From the NCBI RefSeq assembly GCF_023856365.1, contig NC_064537.1, positions 8,444,324 to 8,508,323 of the forward strand: DNA of 64,000 nt, given 5' to 3'. Each line of letters opens with the position of its first letter. Position 1 is the first letter of the stretch. Below are positions 50,101-62,873 of this stretch, piece after piece. The notes below the pieces were generated by a model, which had not been told where the DNA came from, did no database searches, and saw only the letters and a list, made by a program, of their open reading frames with translations. The position numbers and the translations under genes are program-made. This DNA is from Brienomyrus brachyistius. Taxonomy: Eukaryota > Chordata > Actinopteri > Osteoglossiformes > Mormyridae.

Positions 50101-53100
50101 GCTCCCTCCCTGAACCCTGTCGGCCATCAGCATCAACCTCACCAAATGCAAGTCCGGGATGCCGAGCCCCTCTGCGGGGAGTGGGGGGGCATGGGACCAA
50201 AAAAATCTGGACTGGATGAAGGCGAGTGTGGTCCGCTGGATGGTGGGGAGCTCGCTACCTCTTTGTCGTCCTCGTCCTCCTCGTGCAGAGCTCTCTCTTT
50301 CTCCTCCAATCCTAAGATGGGTGCCTCGAAGACTTGCGTCGAAGACTGGGAGGGTGGGTCTGGAGGGGGCGTGTTCTCTGGCGAAGGGGGCGGGTCTTTG
50401 ACTTACGCCAGCCAGGAGGGCAAAGATGGCATCGGAGCTTTGGGGGGTAAAGCCTGGGGAACAGGCTGCGGGGGCACCAGTAAGACCACTGGGGTATCTC
50501 AGGGAGCGTGCGGTGGGGGAGATGGGGCAGAGCTTTCGGTGGGGGAATGGGGCAGTACTGCGGGGGCGGCTAGCACGAGCGGGCCTAGCAATCAGGTCGC
50601 AGGAGGCAGCAGTGGCGTAGGCACCGCGCCTGCGACACGAGCTTGGGACAATCAGAAAGGGGCCGGCGATGATGCAGGGGGCGATGTCGGCGAGTGGGGG
50701 GGCCAGGGCAGGGGTGGTGGGGGCGGGACTTCGTCCTCCAGCGGCGGCGGGCACTCTCGAGCTGGAGGCGGCCCTCACAATCAACACCATGGCCCACCCC
50801 GCCCTCACCCGGCTGCCAACCCTGAAGTGGCCTTACAGAACTTGCTCAGCCGGACCGACCTGGACCCCAAGGTGCTGTCCAACACCGGATGGGGCCAGAC
50901 GCAGATCCGGCAGAACGTGGCCTGGGATTTGGGTGGAGGCGCTGCTGCAGCTGCCGGCTTCAGTTCCTCCACCCCGCCGTCCTCGAACCTGAGTCCTGCT
51001 GGCCTAGCCCCTGTGTACCCCCCTGCTGCAGAATCTGCCCCCACTGACCCATCCGCTGCTTCCCATCTCACAGGCGGCGCTCCGAGTTCCCAGGGGCTGA
51101 GTGCTGCGCCTCTGCCCGGAGATGCCTGGGACGGCGGCAGTAACACTGGCCAACCAGGCCGCAGCTCCCAGCCCTCTGGCCCCGGGTTACGCAATCCGAC
51201 TGCCAGCACACAGCCCGGCTCCGGGGGCCCGGGAAATGCATTGGGGGGCCAGGGGAAGGCAGCCGGGGGCTGGGGTGGGATTGGGCAACCGGAAAACATA
51301 GGCAAGGGGTGGGGTAGCGAGGGGCAGGAGTGGAGAGAGCGTAGAGGAGGTGGAGGAAATGGGTGGGGCGATTTTGGGCAACAGGGTACGGTGGGTGGCG
51401 GAGGTGGGAATGGATGGGGAGTAGGTGGAGATGAGAAGGGGGGAGGATGGAAGGACAAAGGCAGGGAGGGGTCAGGCTGGGGGCAAAGAGATGGCAGCAA
51501 TGACTGGGACAAGCGGGAGCCCAAATCAGGGGGTTGGAGGGAGGGGAAGGGAAACGGAGCCAGTGGGAGCGGGGATGCCGACCTGGGGACTTGGGGGGGC
51601 TGGGAAGGTGCGGGTGGAGGCGGAGGCGGAGACGGAAAAGCCCAGCAGGGCTGGGGAGGGAAAGCCCATTCTCTGCCGGCGCCAAGCAGCCAGGCAGGAG
51701 GCCTGAAGGGCACAGCACAGCAGCAGCAATCACAGCCAACGCAGCAGGACGCGGCTGGCGGCTGGGGCAGGCCAGGCGGCCCTCCGTCCCAGAACCCGAA
51801 CCAGAACCAAAGCTCAGGCTGGACCTCGGGCCCCGTGCCCCAGCCGCCCAGCAGCCGCCCCGAGGGCCCTGAGCCCAGCGGCTGGGAGGAGCCGTCGCCG
51901 CAGTCCATCAACCGCAAGATGGAGATTGACGACGGCACCTCGGTGTGGGGCGACCCCAACCGCTACAACTACAAGAGCGTCAACCTGTGGGACAAGAACG
52001 GCGCCCCCTCTGGCCAGGGGCAGCAGGCCTCCCACCACGGCCAGCAGCCCCAGCAGCAGCAGCCCCAGCAGCAGCAGCAGCAGCAGCAGCAGCCGCAGCA
52101 GCAGCAGCAGCAGGGCCCTGGGAGGCCAATGCAGCAGCCTGCAGTTCCAGGGAACAGGGAGTCCAGCTCCGGACCTGGGAAGAATTCTGGGATGGGTGAG
52201 GAATATGTGTGTGTTTGCGTGACATACATTAATGCCCCGGCATTGCATAAATTACTGGGCACTGGCACTAGTAAAGCAGCCCTTTTATATTGGTATATGA
52301 ATGGATTGTTTGATTTTGTATATATTTCTTTTTTGTAATATGTTGTAATGTGTTATACAGTAAAATCCAGTTATAACGGACTTCAACGGACCTGGCAAGT
52401 CCGTTATGTCCAAAGTCCGTTATATCCAGAGTTGCTGTATGCCCAGAACACAACTATACTTGTGGTATAGACATACTTGTGATATAGATTATTATATTCT
52501 ACATGTAGTAATCCAAGTTTACCTGATCAGATGCGTGCCTATTAATAATCCCGACTACATATCTGCGCTGGATATCACCGGCACGCCACGCGCCTTGTAG
52601 GCGGAGCTGCATGTCCATTATAAGTGAACAAAACTACAGCTAAAAGTGGCCCTGGGGACCAAATTGTTCGTCAGTTATAAGCGAAATTCCGTTATATGTG
52701 AGTCCGCTATATCCGATGCTTCTTCTGCATGTTCATAAAAGCACATGGCCGGGACCAGCGGACCTCGTCCGTTATAGACGATTAAGCGAGTCCACTATAA
52801 GGGGATTTTACTGTACTCGTGTGGCCCCGGCCCCATGAATTAATGTCACATGTTGCAACACATATTAAGTTGCCAGAAACCTGCAACCACATGTTGCTGA
52901 TTTAGGTCGCATGTAATTATGTGGGGGAAAAGATCAGATGTTGACATGCGGTGGGGAAATGAAGCAGGAGCCCCCTTTTGGAATTTGTGGGCTTAGTGGG
53001 CTTCCAGCGATGCTCCTGCTCTCTCTCCCCTTAGCCTCCGCGAGGGACCTTGGGATGCGGTGAAATCGGAGCTGGCAGTGGGTTAATCCACGTCAGCCGC

Positions 53101-56100
53101 ACAGTAAAATAATAGGGAGTCTCATCTTAGAAATTTAGGAACTACCTTCTGATAAAGTGTGGTTGTCCAAGAGCAGCAAGGAAGGCCGCTGAAGTCCTGC
53201 TTCACCGGGTACCGTCCGATGTCACTTGGGCGTTAAAAAAGTTTGCCGTGTGTCAGAAGATGAGCTGACCTGTCGGCGTCACTGCAGCCTGCTGTCTTTA
53301 TGATGCAGCACTACCTACGTGCACTGCTCAGGACGAATGCAAGAGTCGTTCAAATGTTATAATCGGCTAGAAATATAGAGGATTCGTTTATCGTAGCTTT
53401 TTAAGGGCTGCGGTTGGAATTCTCGTTAAAATGGTGCTTGTCGCCAATTGCAGCTTGGGGCAACAGCGGCGCCCCCTCTAGCCCATCCGTGGACAACGGC
53501 ACAGCAGCCTGGGGCAAGCCTACGGATGCCCCCACTGGCTGGGGAGACCTAGAAGATTCTGCCAAGCCTACTGGTTGGGGACACCCCTCCCCCAGCACCG
53601 GTAATTCTGCTATCCCCCCCGGTGGTGTTGTGTGTGTGTGTGTGTGTGTGAATCTCTTCGTGTGTCCCCCCCGCCCCCAGCAGAGGCATGATAGGGAGTG
53701 ACTTGCCCCCCCCCCCCCCCTGCCGATGGCCACAGTGTTGCTGATGCTCTCTTCCTGCTGCCCCCCCCCCCCATAGGTCCGAAGTCTATGCAAGACGGCT
53801 GGGGCGAGGCAGACGGCTCCGTCAGCGCTTCCCGCCACTCCAGCTGGGAGGAGGACGAGGAGAGCAGCGGCGGGGGCGTGTGGAGCAGCACCGGCTCACA
53901 GGGCAGCAGCTCCTCCTACAACTCCGGGGGCTGGAGTCAAGGCCACACAGCTGGGGGCAAGAAGGCCAACAGCAAGGTACCCGACAAGCGCGGTGGGGGG
54001 CGGACTGCAGCTGCTGCGATCTGACATCTATAGAAACCGAGAAACACTGAATTCGCCTCCTGCCAGACGCCTCCGTGTGTGTCAGTGTGGCCACTGATCT
54101 CAAGTCAGTTCCTCCTCAAGCCACCTCCTCGATGGGAATTCCCGTTCTCGTTAAATTCCCCCAGAATGGGATTGGCCGTTTCCTGGCCGAGTTGAGAACA
54201 AGATGAGCTAAGTGCTTTTCCTCTAATCTTCAGTCATTAGTCTGAGCCTTGGGTGCGCAGCGAGACATGAGCGATGGGGATGGTCTGCAATCATATCACT
54301 GGTGATTACAATGGACCCCTAAGTTGGGACCCTAAATGTAACGTGTGGGTATGTTCGGAAAATTACCATCTGCTGAGATGCAGACAGACCGATAGCCTCC
54401 ACGCCGCGAGCACAAACATTGTGTTGCTGAAAAAAAAAATCACAGAGGTGGGTAGACTCACCCATAACGGAAGGATCCTGGGCCTTGGGTGTGCTTTGAG
54501 GCGTCCTTATAGGTGCCTGTTAGGCCTCTCTGGTGCTGCAAAGGCCAGCCGGGCTAGCATCAGGTACTCCTGCTGCTCACACGACTCGATGTGTGAAATG
54601 CGGGGATATATCTGCCACGTTTTGGCGTATGTCGTCTTGTGCTTGCTCACTATGTGTGCCGTTTGTTCGTTATGTTTGATGTTTGTGCCACGTCTCGCTT
54701 TTAAAGTCTGTAGAAGGTTTTTCGGGTCTTGCCGCCATTAAAGAAAGAAGATGTGCTGTTTTTGTGCCGCACGCGGAAGGGAAGCCTTTGATCTTATCAG
54801 TCGTTCACATGCCATAAACAGCACCATCTGTTCCACGTCAATACGTGCATGGGGGCCGGGGGGGGGGGGGCTGGATGGTGCTCTGGCTGCCAACGTGCCA
54901 TTCGTTCCGCTCTTCATTTTAGTTTTCGGTCAGCCACTCGCATTTCCCCGAGCTGTGCTCTGATTGGTTGCTGCAGTGTCATGGTCATCTGGACCCGCAG
55001 TGTAACCTGGGGCAGCAGGGCGCTGTCTGATGTGCACTGCAGCTCCCCCACCCCCCTTCAGCTCAGGCTGACTTTATGGAAAACATTCCAAAAGTTCCCT
55101 TCTGGGTCGCTCCTCTTCTGCTTTCTGTACGGTTTTCCTGTCTATTCTCTGTATATATTTATATTATGTAATATGTGGTTTTTTTTTTTGGTTTCACTTG
55201 TCGTTTATCCTTGAGCATTAAATGGCATCTGGTTTGCTGCTTTCCCACAGCGCCCCCATAAACAGGAAAAGCAACATCAGCCTGCGGGCCTATTTTAAAT
55301 ATCACTGCAGAGAGGGAGACACTGGGGGTGGGGTTGGGGGGAGGGGGTGGAAGCAGGTAGGCGCTTTGATGCAGAGGGCAGGTGTCGCCTTACAGGTGCT
55401 GAGGGGGCGTGTCCTGTGACCACTGGTGATGCATGCTGGTCATGGTTGTTTGTCTCTAAATTTGGAGAGCGGTTTGGTGCGGGAGAGGGGAGCGGCATGC
55501 TGTAACAGAATGAGCTTGTAGAGCAATGTTAAATGCTTGGCCATGGCTCTTACCTCCCTCCCTGGCAGTGGCTTCTGTGGTCATGTGACCATGTGACCTG
55601 CAGCTGGGGGCGGTGGTTCAAGGTAAGGGCAGTGGGCAGAAACCTCTGTTTGGGGGGCAAGGGAAACTGCAAGTAGGCCGGCGTGGGTCATCGGGGCGCG
55701 CGGGGCTCCTCACACTGCGACCAAGGGGGCTTTTCTCAGAACCTGACGGGATATAAAATTGCATCCGTGCATTTCTGCAGCTTTGCATGCAGGAAAGGAG
55801 CATGTGCCTGCATACTCAGGCATCTGTCTGCTCCGCAGGGCGCGCTGAAGGGCGGAGGTGGAGGGGGAGACGCTTGGATCGGCCCCATGAGCCGGCAGTT
55901 CTCCAACATCGGGCTCCTGGTAGGTGCCTTGAACACGCGTGCCGCGTCGACCCGGAGAGTGCCGGCGGTACTGACGAAGGCACTTTCCGCCACTAGGGTG
56001 AGGACCCCAGCGGAAGGGCACTGGACCTAGCTCCGGGGCCTCCCCAGGACAAGAAATTGGATGGGGAGAAGCGGGGAATATCCCCGACCGACTACAACGG

Positions 56101-59100
56101 AGAGATGCGCAAAGGCGGGAGGGGCGGAGGTGGAACGGGGCCCGTCTTCCGGCCCGGATCCAAAGAAGTCTGTTCTGCTGAGCCTGGGCCATATTATGAT
56201 AAGGTAAGGAAAAGCAACAATCTGACTGGAGTTACACTGACGGGCCGCCTGTTAGCCATTTATTCCATCTTCCTCCACCCCCCTCTCCCATTCCCTGCTT
56301 GTCCTTATTGGTCCCCTGTTGGCCATACCAGTCAGAGCCCAACGTTAAAAACTTAAAAGCCCTTTTCTCTTCCTGTTTTCCATTCTTGCTGCCCCTATTT
56401 GAAGGTTTTATTTCTTTCCTCCTTCTCTTCATTGTGTAGTGTTGGGGCCTGTATAAAAGCCCTACCCTTTCTCTGTTCTCCCCCTACCAGGCGGGTGGAC
56501 ACGGCGTGTTTGGTAGCAGTGGTGGCATGGCTCCGTCTCGGGGGGTGCACCAGCCTGGTGTGCCGCCCATAAATCCATCCCCAGGCATACGAGCGCAAGT
56601 GCCTCATCAGTTCCTGTCGCCTCAGGTACGTCTGCGCTATCTCCTCTCTTAGCCTGCGGTTTATGCGGTTTCTTGGCTGTATAAGTTGTTTAACTCTTAA
56701 CCTGTTCACTCCCTTGTTTTGAGGGTGCTTATGCAGTTCCGTTACTCTTAAACAGTTCGATCAGCTATTCTTATGATTAGTTTGCCCTCTACTGGAGCTA
56801 AGGGTCTGTCCACTTGTTGTTCTTGCGGTAGCATTTTCTCAGAGCTGTGGTTCCCGCTGTAAAGTCTTCAGAATCTGATGGTCACACAGCCGGTGTGAAG
56901 CATCAGTTGGACACTGGCTAATGAATGGCTGTTCTTGCAGTTTTCTTTTCCCTGAGTAAATGTGTGTGCTGTGGTGCTGTTGTAAATCTGTCTGTCGGTC
57001 GGGCTGTCGGTCGGACTAACTGACGGTCGGGCTGTCGGTCGGACTAACTGACGGTCGGTCGGTCGGTCGGTCGGACTAACTGACGGTCGGTCGGTCGGTC
57101 TAACTGACGGACGGTCGGTTGGTCGGTCGGTCTGACTGACGGTCGGTCGGTCTGACCGACGGTCGGTCGGTCTGACCGACGGTCGGTCGGTCTGACCGAC
57201 GGTCGGTCGGTCTGACCGACGGTCGGTCGGTCTGACCGACGGTCGGTCTGGCTGGCTGTCTGTCTGTCGGTCGGTCGGACTGGCTGGCTGTCTGTCTGTC
57301 TGTCGGTCGGACTGGCTGGCTGTCTGTCGGTCGGTCGGTCGGACTGGCTGGCTGTCTGTCGGTCGGTCGGTCGGACTGGCTGGCTGTCTGACCGACGGTC
57401 GGTCTGGCTGGCTGTCTGTCGGTCGGTCGGTCGGTCGGTCGGTCTGGCTGGCTGTCTGTCTGTCGGTCGGTCGGTCGGTCGGACTGGCTGGCTGTCTGTC
57501 GGTCGGTCGGTCGGACTGGCTGGCTGGCTGGCTGTCGGTCGGTCGGTCGGTCGGACTGGCTGGCTGGCTGTCTGTCTGTCGGTCGGTCGGTCTGGCTGGC
57601 TGTCTGTCTGTCGGTCGGTCGGACTGACTGACCTGCATCGGTGACTTTAATGTTGCTATTTCAGATCTCCTTCTGGACCCTGAAATGCTGTTGCTCTGCT
57701 TCACCCCTAGGACAGTTTGCTTGAAAAAATATGCTATTACATAATCGGGCATAAACGTTAAAAAATGCTATGAGTTGGGGAAGCACCATATTGGCATGAT
57801 GCTTTGACCTGATTGTTCCCGATCACTGGGGCCATTTCATTCACTGGTTACTACCCATAAATATGCACCTGTATGCAGTTAGTCCCCAGCTAAGCAGGGT
57901 CACTCGGCCCCAGTGTCGAGCAGCGGTGCCCTGCCCGGGGGGGGGTTCCCCGGGGGGCAGCACAGGAGGACAGCCACCACTCTCCTGCATGTCCTATGTC
58001 ACAGGCCCTGTGTGGGGCGCTGGACCATGCCCGCCGTGACACGTGTGTCCCTCCGCATCATAGGTGTCAGGCTCTGTGCTGAAGCAGATGCCACCCCCCA
58101 GCAGCGGCGTCGGGGGAGTGGGAGCGGGGGTGTTCCCTGCCCAGCTCTCTCCCCAGCACCTCGCCATGCTGAGCAGCATCTACCCCCCCCACATTCAGTT
58201 CCAGCTGGTGAGTGTCAGCGCCCCTCCTCGCATGTTCCCATGGTCGCATCTCATCCTCGGCTTAAGGCTGCACGCATTACCTCTATTATTAACCTGCCTA
58301 CGCTCCGCACATTTGACAGTCCCTGCAGCCATATGATGTTGGATGTCCGTTATTCTCCTGCCCCTCCCACCTGACCTGCATCCACCCGTCTTTCTCTCCG
58401 TCAGGCCTGTCAGCTCCTATTGCAGCAGCAGCAGCAGCAGCAGCAGCCACCACCGCAGCTCCTGCAAAACCAGAGGAGGTTCTCCCAGAATCTGCGGCAG
58501 CAGTCGGACCCACAGCAGGTACCAGGGCGGGGGCGAGGAGGCGGATCTGGGGCAGTCCTGCCAATTGGGTGCCGGGAGACGCTGAAGCTAATGCTTTTCA
58601 TAGCTTAAATTAAAGTTTTCATTTAAAAACAAATAACTGCATTTAATTTTGTTCACTGCAAGTAGGAGAATTTGATTGTTCCTGGGTGTTATACCGTATT
58701 TTTCGGACCATAAGACGCACGTAGTTTTGGAGGAGGGAAATGAAGAAAAAAAAGATTCTGAACCAAATAGTAAAATATTTTATGTCAGCCACGTAAAGTG
58801 ACCAGCAGTCAACAGCATCATTAAGAAGCATCATCACTGTCATTAACAAAAAAAAATCAGTAAAACCTATAAAAGTACAAAAAAACAAGGAGACACTTCA
58901 GTAACAAAATAGGATAGACCGATGGGGCGGGATGTGGGTGGAGGCGATTTCGGCATGCTGCATGCATCCATCCCTCCTGTCTTCCTGATGGAGCTGCCTG
59001 TCAGGAAGATAGAAGGGAGAGGGGGCGTGGCTATGCGATGTGAGAGGGCGCTCTGAGAATTAGCACTCCCGAACTGGGAGGAGGATTAAATCCTGTAAAT

Positions 59101-62100
59101 GTAAATGTAAATGTAGGAGGAAGGACCGAGAGGAGGAAATGGGCTAAGAATTATGAATGAAACGGAGAACATGCATGCACATAAAAGGTGGGTTAGCCCC
59201 TAGCATAGAAACCAGCACTTTACTGCATATCTTCTTCTTTAAAGCATGTGAGCAGAGCAATATTCAGACCATATGACGCAGTGACTTTTTCTCCCCACTT
59301 TTGGCGGAGAAAACATGCGACTTGGTTCTAAAAATACGGTGTATTATGGCGTATTTTACATTTGTAGTGTGTCAACATTGTTTACACTTCATTTCTTTTT
59401 ATCAATGTTTGCCACAGAAATATGTATCATATTTCACGGCATCTTCATTCCTTTTGATCTTTAGTACCAGTCGTATTTTACAAATTGGGTCGTTGTTCCA
59501 TGGCATTTTCATTGCTAATTCCAAACATAGCATGCGCTATAGATTATCTTTACATTCCCTATTAGTTCCGCTGTTTAAGGAGGCTCTGCCCTCAGAGATC
59601 TCTCACCAAATCGAAACCTGCTGAAACCGGAACATGTTCGCGTGCACATCTGATTCGCCGCCTCCGGGTTCTGAGCATCGCTGCTCTCATGCTCTTGGCT
59701 AATGGAGAGCTGGAGGTGATTTGCCAGTGATTCCTTGCTGCCGTCGTTGAATTCAAACTCCTGAGTCATAGGAGAGTGAATTTGAGGCAACTTAGAAAGA
59801 AAAGAGAAAACACAGGCTCTACTGAGGGCAGTCTGCCAGACGCAAATCAATATATTTGTGTGTTCTGTGTCAGCAAATAGTCTGACCGTGTTGTAATGTG
59901 ATTTTTTTTTATGGCCTTTTCCTCCATCCTTACTGGTCAAATTGTTCTCCGCTCTCCGTCATCAGCTGGCCAGGATTATGGCCGTCCTTCAACAACAGAA
60001 GCAGCAGCAGCAGGTCGGAGGTCCTGGCGGGGGCTCCAAGCTGTCCCCGTCACACATGGGGGGGGGTCTGCCAAAGCAGACGATGGCTGACCCCTTGCCC
60101 CACCCTGGGCTTGGGGGATCTTTGGCTGAGCAGCTGCATCAGAAGACACAAGGAGGATTCCCTGGTGAGTCTCGGACCCTCACCCCTTTTCAGCCTGTGA
60201 TTGTGCAGTTGTGTTCTGTGATCACCTCACATGCAGTGGCCACCTAGTCAGATTGCAGCACTTCCGTCAGCACATGCCACTCACTTCCTGTCGCTCAGTA
60301 GGCAGCCATGACGTCACTGAGAAACGTAACACTCGTGGAGGAGGGTGCTGTCGCAATGTGGAAGCACACAGCAAAGAGCAAGCATCTTTGGACAGCAGAA
60401 CCATGGCAATCCATTGGGAGCCACTCAAAAAGCGCACAAAACTGGCTCTCTGCTGACAGACAGGGGGGGCCTGTGCCACTGGGAGCCCCCTACAGTCTCA
60501 CCTGTGGAATAACATGGTGTAATGTGACCTCTGCTGTCTGGTTCCCAAAAAAAGCAGGCGGTCGTCCAGCCAGGTCTAGCAAAATACCGGCAGAGTCGAA
60601 ACGCAGAAACATCAGCCGGGCTTCTGGGATATTTCCGTGGGACGGCAGTGCTGAGAAGCAAACCTCTCTCCCGTCTTTCATCCCTCCCCCCAGGGTTCGG
60701 CTCCGGAGTGAACCTGTCTGGTCTGGAGATGGGCTCGATGGTGGGGGGCCCCGGCGGAATGAAGGACGGTGGGGGGCAGCAGTCCCGGTTTAAATGGCTG
60801 ATGGAGGGGCACTCCCCCAATCCATCCCCCCCCGACACCGCACCACACAAGAACGGTGAGCTTCAGTTTGCGCGTCTTGACGGTGCACGTCTTGCAATCC
60901 GCAAATTTTCATTTGAGAGGTGAAGTAATTTAAGAGCAACTTGTCTATGTTTTGTATTTTGACTTGTGCTTTGAACTGCTATTTATAAAGAAGAAAAAAT
61001 TTGGTTCGAAAATACGGGGGAGGCAAAAATACACAGGCTTCAGCCTATACCTTTCTATACCTTTCTATACCCTTCTGGTTCTCGATTTATTATTGGATTT
61101 TGTTTGTATGAGGTTCGATTTGTAATCTGTGAAAATTTTATTATGATTTTGAAGTAAACATAAAAGAACCAGAGTAAAATTCATTAATTCATTCATTCAA
61201 ACAATAGAGGAGTGTTTGATTGGTAATTAACATAGGGGGGCAATGATAATAATCCCCATCAATGGTTTGCCCATAGTACCACACTGATGTTAATCAAGTG
61301 TCATCCTCAGTCTTTTTTCCTCTTAACACCCCCCCTTGTGTTATTGGTCTCTTCCAGGTCCCATGTCCACGCCAATGAAATTAAGGGGCGGCTCTCCCTA
61401 CTCCCAGTACGAGTTGCTAGGCAACGACGGTCTTGGGGTGCCCCCGCAAGGCCCATCCGATAACTGGCATCGAACCCCGGGGAAGATGGGCGTCAAGGCC
61501 GGCGCCTCCAGCTGGCCACCTGGTAAACTGCGCCTCTTGTGTTAAACCGCGCGCTTGCTGTCGGGAACCCATTGGGAAACCCAGCCTCAGCTCGGTGCAT
61601 ACCAAATCCCACCCTCTGGTGGTGGCTTACTTTTACCACAAAGTCTTCAGCGTCAGTCCGTGCTGAGTCTGAGTCGCACAGATTCTGATGCTCTTCTCAG
61701 TCTTTCTGAACAGAACAGATGATGCACATTGCCCCAAAACACGAGAATCGTCCGGAAGTATTGCTAGAGTAAATTTAATTCCAGTTTTTTTTATGCCTAA
61801 ACTGTACCTAATGGAAATCTGAGAAGATGGAGTAATGTCTTTATTTCCTGGATTTATTCATATTCCGTTATATAAACTGGGTTTTAACAGACTTCATTTC
61901 ACCATGTTTGCACTAAAGTGAATATTCCTAAATATGCCTGCCATTTCCATGACAGAGTTCCAGCCCGGAGTTCCCTGGAAGGGCATTCAGAGCGTTGACC
62001 CCGAATCTGACCCCAACATGACCCCAAGCAGTGTTCTGGGTTCCACAGGGACCTCGAGCCTCAATGACAATGAGCACCAGTTACTGAGAGACAATGCAGG

Positions 62101-62873
62101 TACTAACACGGGCAGCTGTCACCAACAGGCATTGTGGGTACTGACACGGGCAGCTGTCACCAACAGGCATTGTGGGTACTGACACGGGCAGCTGTCACCA
62201 ACAGGCATTGTGGGTACTGACACGGGCAGCTGTCACCAACAGGCATTGTGGGTACTGACACGGGCAGCTGTCACCAACAGGCATTGTGGGTACTGACACG
62301 GGCAGCTGTCACCAACAGGCATTGTGGGTACTGACACGGGCAGCTGTCACCAACAGGCATTGTGGGTACTGACACGGGCAACTGTCACCAACAGGCATTG
62401 TGGGTACTGACACGAGCATGACATTATGGGTACTGACACGGGGACCTGTTACCACGAGACAGTGTGGGTACTGGCACGAGGACCTGTCACCAACAGGCAT
62501 TGTGGGTACTGACACGAGCATGACATTATGGGTACTGACACGGGGACCTGTTACCACGAGACAGTGTGGGTACTGACACGAGGATCTGTCACCAATAGAC
62601 AGTGTGGGTACTGACACAAGCATGGCGGTATGGGTACTGACACGGGGACCTGTTACCACGAGACAGTGTGGGTACTGACACGAGGACCTGTCACCAACAG
62701 ACAGTGTGGGTACTGACACAAGTACTTGTCACCTCATTTCAGGCCCCTAAAAGCCCCTCTCTCCTAAATTTATATTTCAGAATCCAACCCCTCCCTGAAC
62801 ACCTTGCTGCCTTCACATGGTGCCTGGCCCTACAGTGCCTCAGACAGCCCCCTCAACAATGCACATAATACAG
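47174..62873 (+). CDS. tnrc6b: TNRC6B (GW182 family) miRNA-silencing scaffold, 3' end beyond the window
   Basis: Sixteen coding exons join in phase: 47174-47261, 48057-48078, 48787-49149, 49454-52195, 53454-53600, 53777-53976, 55839-55919, 55997-56203, 56491-56625, 58064-58207, 58405-58518, 59966-60164, 60694-60855, 61358-61522, 61956-62099 and 62781-62873. The first in-frame ATG is 47205, but homology ([19 protein letters not shown]) extends upstream, so an earlier start is likely. From 47205 about 1658 aa lie in the window. Order: basic helix; [12 protein letters not shown] block; 914-codon GW-rich exon with about two dozen Trp next to Gly, which bind Argonaute; [16 protein letters not shown]; poly-Q/P near 52020-52115; [13 protein letters not shown]-rich segment; PAM2-like [10 protein letters not shown] at about residue 1580. 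[11 protein letters not shown] and [16 protein letters not shown] favour TNRC6B over A or C. The family bridges Argonaute to PABP and CCR4-NOT. The RRM and C-terminus lie outside the window. Confidence 0.93.
52020..52115 (+). repeat. tnrc6b: CAG-rich poly-Gln/Pro coding tract in tnrc6b
   Basis: Near-pure CAG codons with interspersed CCC/CCG encode Gln runs of up to about nine. A second CAG run encodes eight Gln at 58423-58446. Both are candidates for length polymorphism. Confidence 0.85.
52356..52815. mobile_element. pogo/Tigger-like MITE with TA target-site duplication
   Basis: The left end CAGTAAAATCCAGTTATAAC and the right end, inverted (CAGTAAAATCCCCTTATAG), are terminal inverted repeats flanked by TA on both sides (52356-52357 and 52814-52815). 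The 456-bp interior repeats phrases such as GTCCGTTAT but has no transposase. The ends fit the pogo/Tigger branch of Tc1/mariner. It lies in the intron after the large GW-rich tnrc6b exon. Confidence 0.8.
53977..55838 (+). other. tnrc6b intron without recognised elements
   Basis: Several open frames of 100-150 codons occur by chance. None shows a conserved peptide with matching splice phase. Confidence 0.5.
56988..57629. repeat. Complex tetranucleotide array, GGTC/GGCT/GTCT
   Basis: About 640 bases of GGTC units (with GACC inversions) alternate with GGCT and GTCT units in a tnrc6b intron. A 294-codon minus-strand frame (Pro-Thr-Asp-Arg-Gln) is an artefact of the repeat. Confidence 0.95.
58692..59343. 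mobile_element. MITE with TACCGTATTTTT-type inverted ends
   Basis: The left end TACCGTATTTTTCGGACC and the inverted right end (TACACCGTATTTTTAGAACC) bracket about 650 non-coding bases that contain the phrases AAGACGCA and GACGCAGTGAC near the ends. This is a non-autonomous DNA transposon by structure. It occupies the tnrc6b intron between 58518 and 59966. Confidence 0.6.
62100..62735 (+). repeat. 38-bp minisatellite starting at a tnrc6b splice donor
   Basis: The unit starts GTACTGACACGGGCAGCTGT and continues to GCATTGTGG. The first eight or so copies are nearly identical. The later copies are more diverged, with GGACCTGTTACCACGAGAC and AGCATGACATTATGG variants. The first unit begins at the first base of the intron, so its GTACT is the functional 5' splice site of the exon ending at 62099. 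Confidence 0.9.

Noticed and set aside
50805..51959. 384-codon minus-strand frame opposite tnrc6b
   Set aside because: It is a shadow of the GC-rich, glycine-rich tnrc6b exon, whose plus-strand product is clearly homologous to GW182 proteins.
54274..54741. 155-codon open frame in a tnrc6b intron
   Set aside because: No recognisable domain, and the frame is not needed for the phase of the flanking exons. Cys/Leu-rich composition is typical of chance frames.
56868..57752. 294-codon Pro-Thr-Asp-Arg frame on the minus strand
   Set aside because: It is generated by the GGTC/GGCT tetranucleotide array inside a tnrc6b intron.
62100..62735. CRISPR-like regular repeat
   Set aside because: Units are contiguous with no unique spacers, and the locus is an intron of a vertebrate gene.
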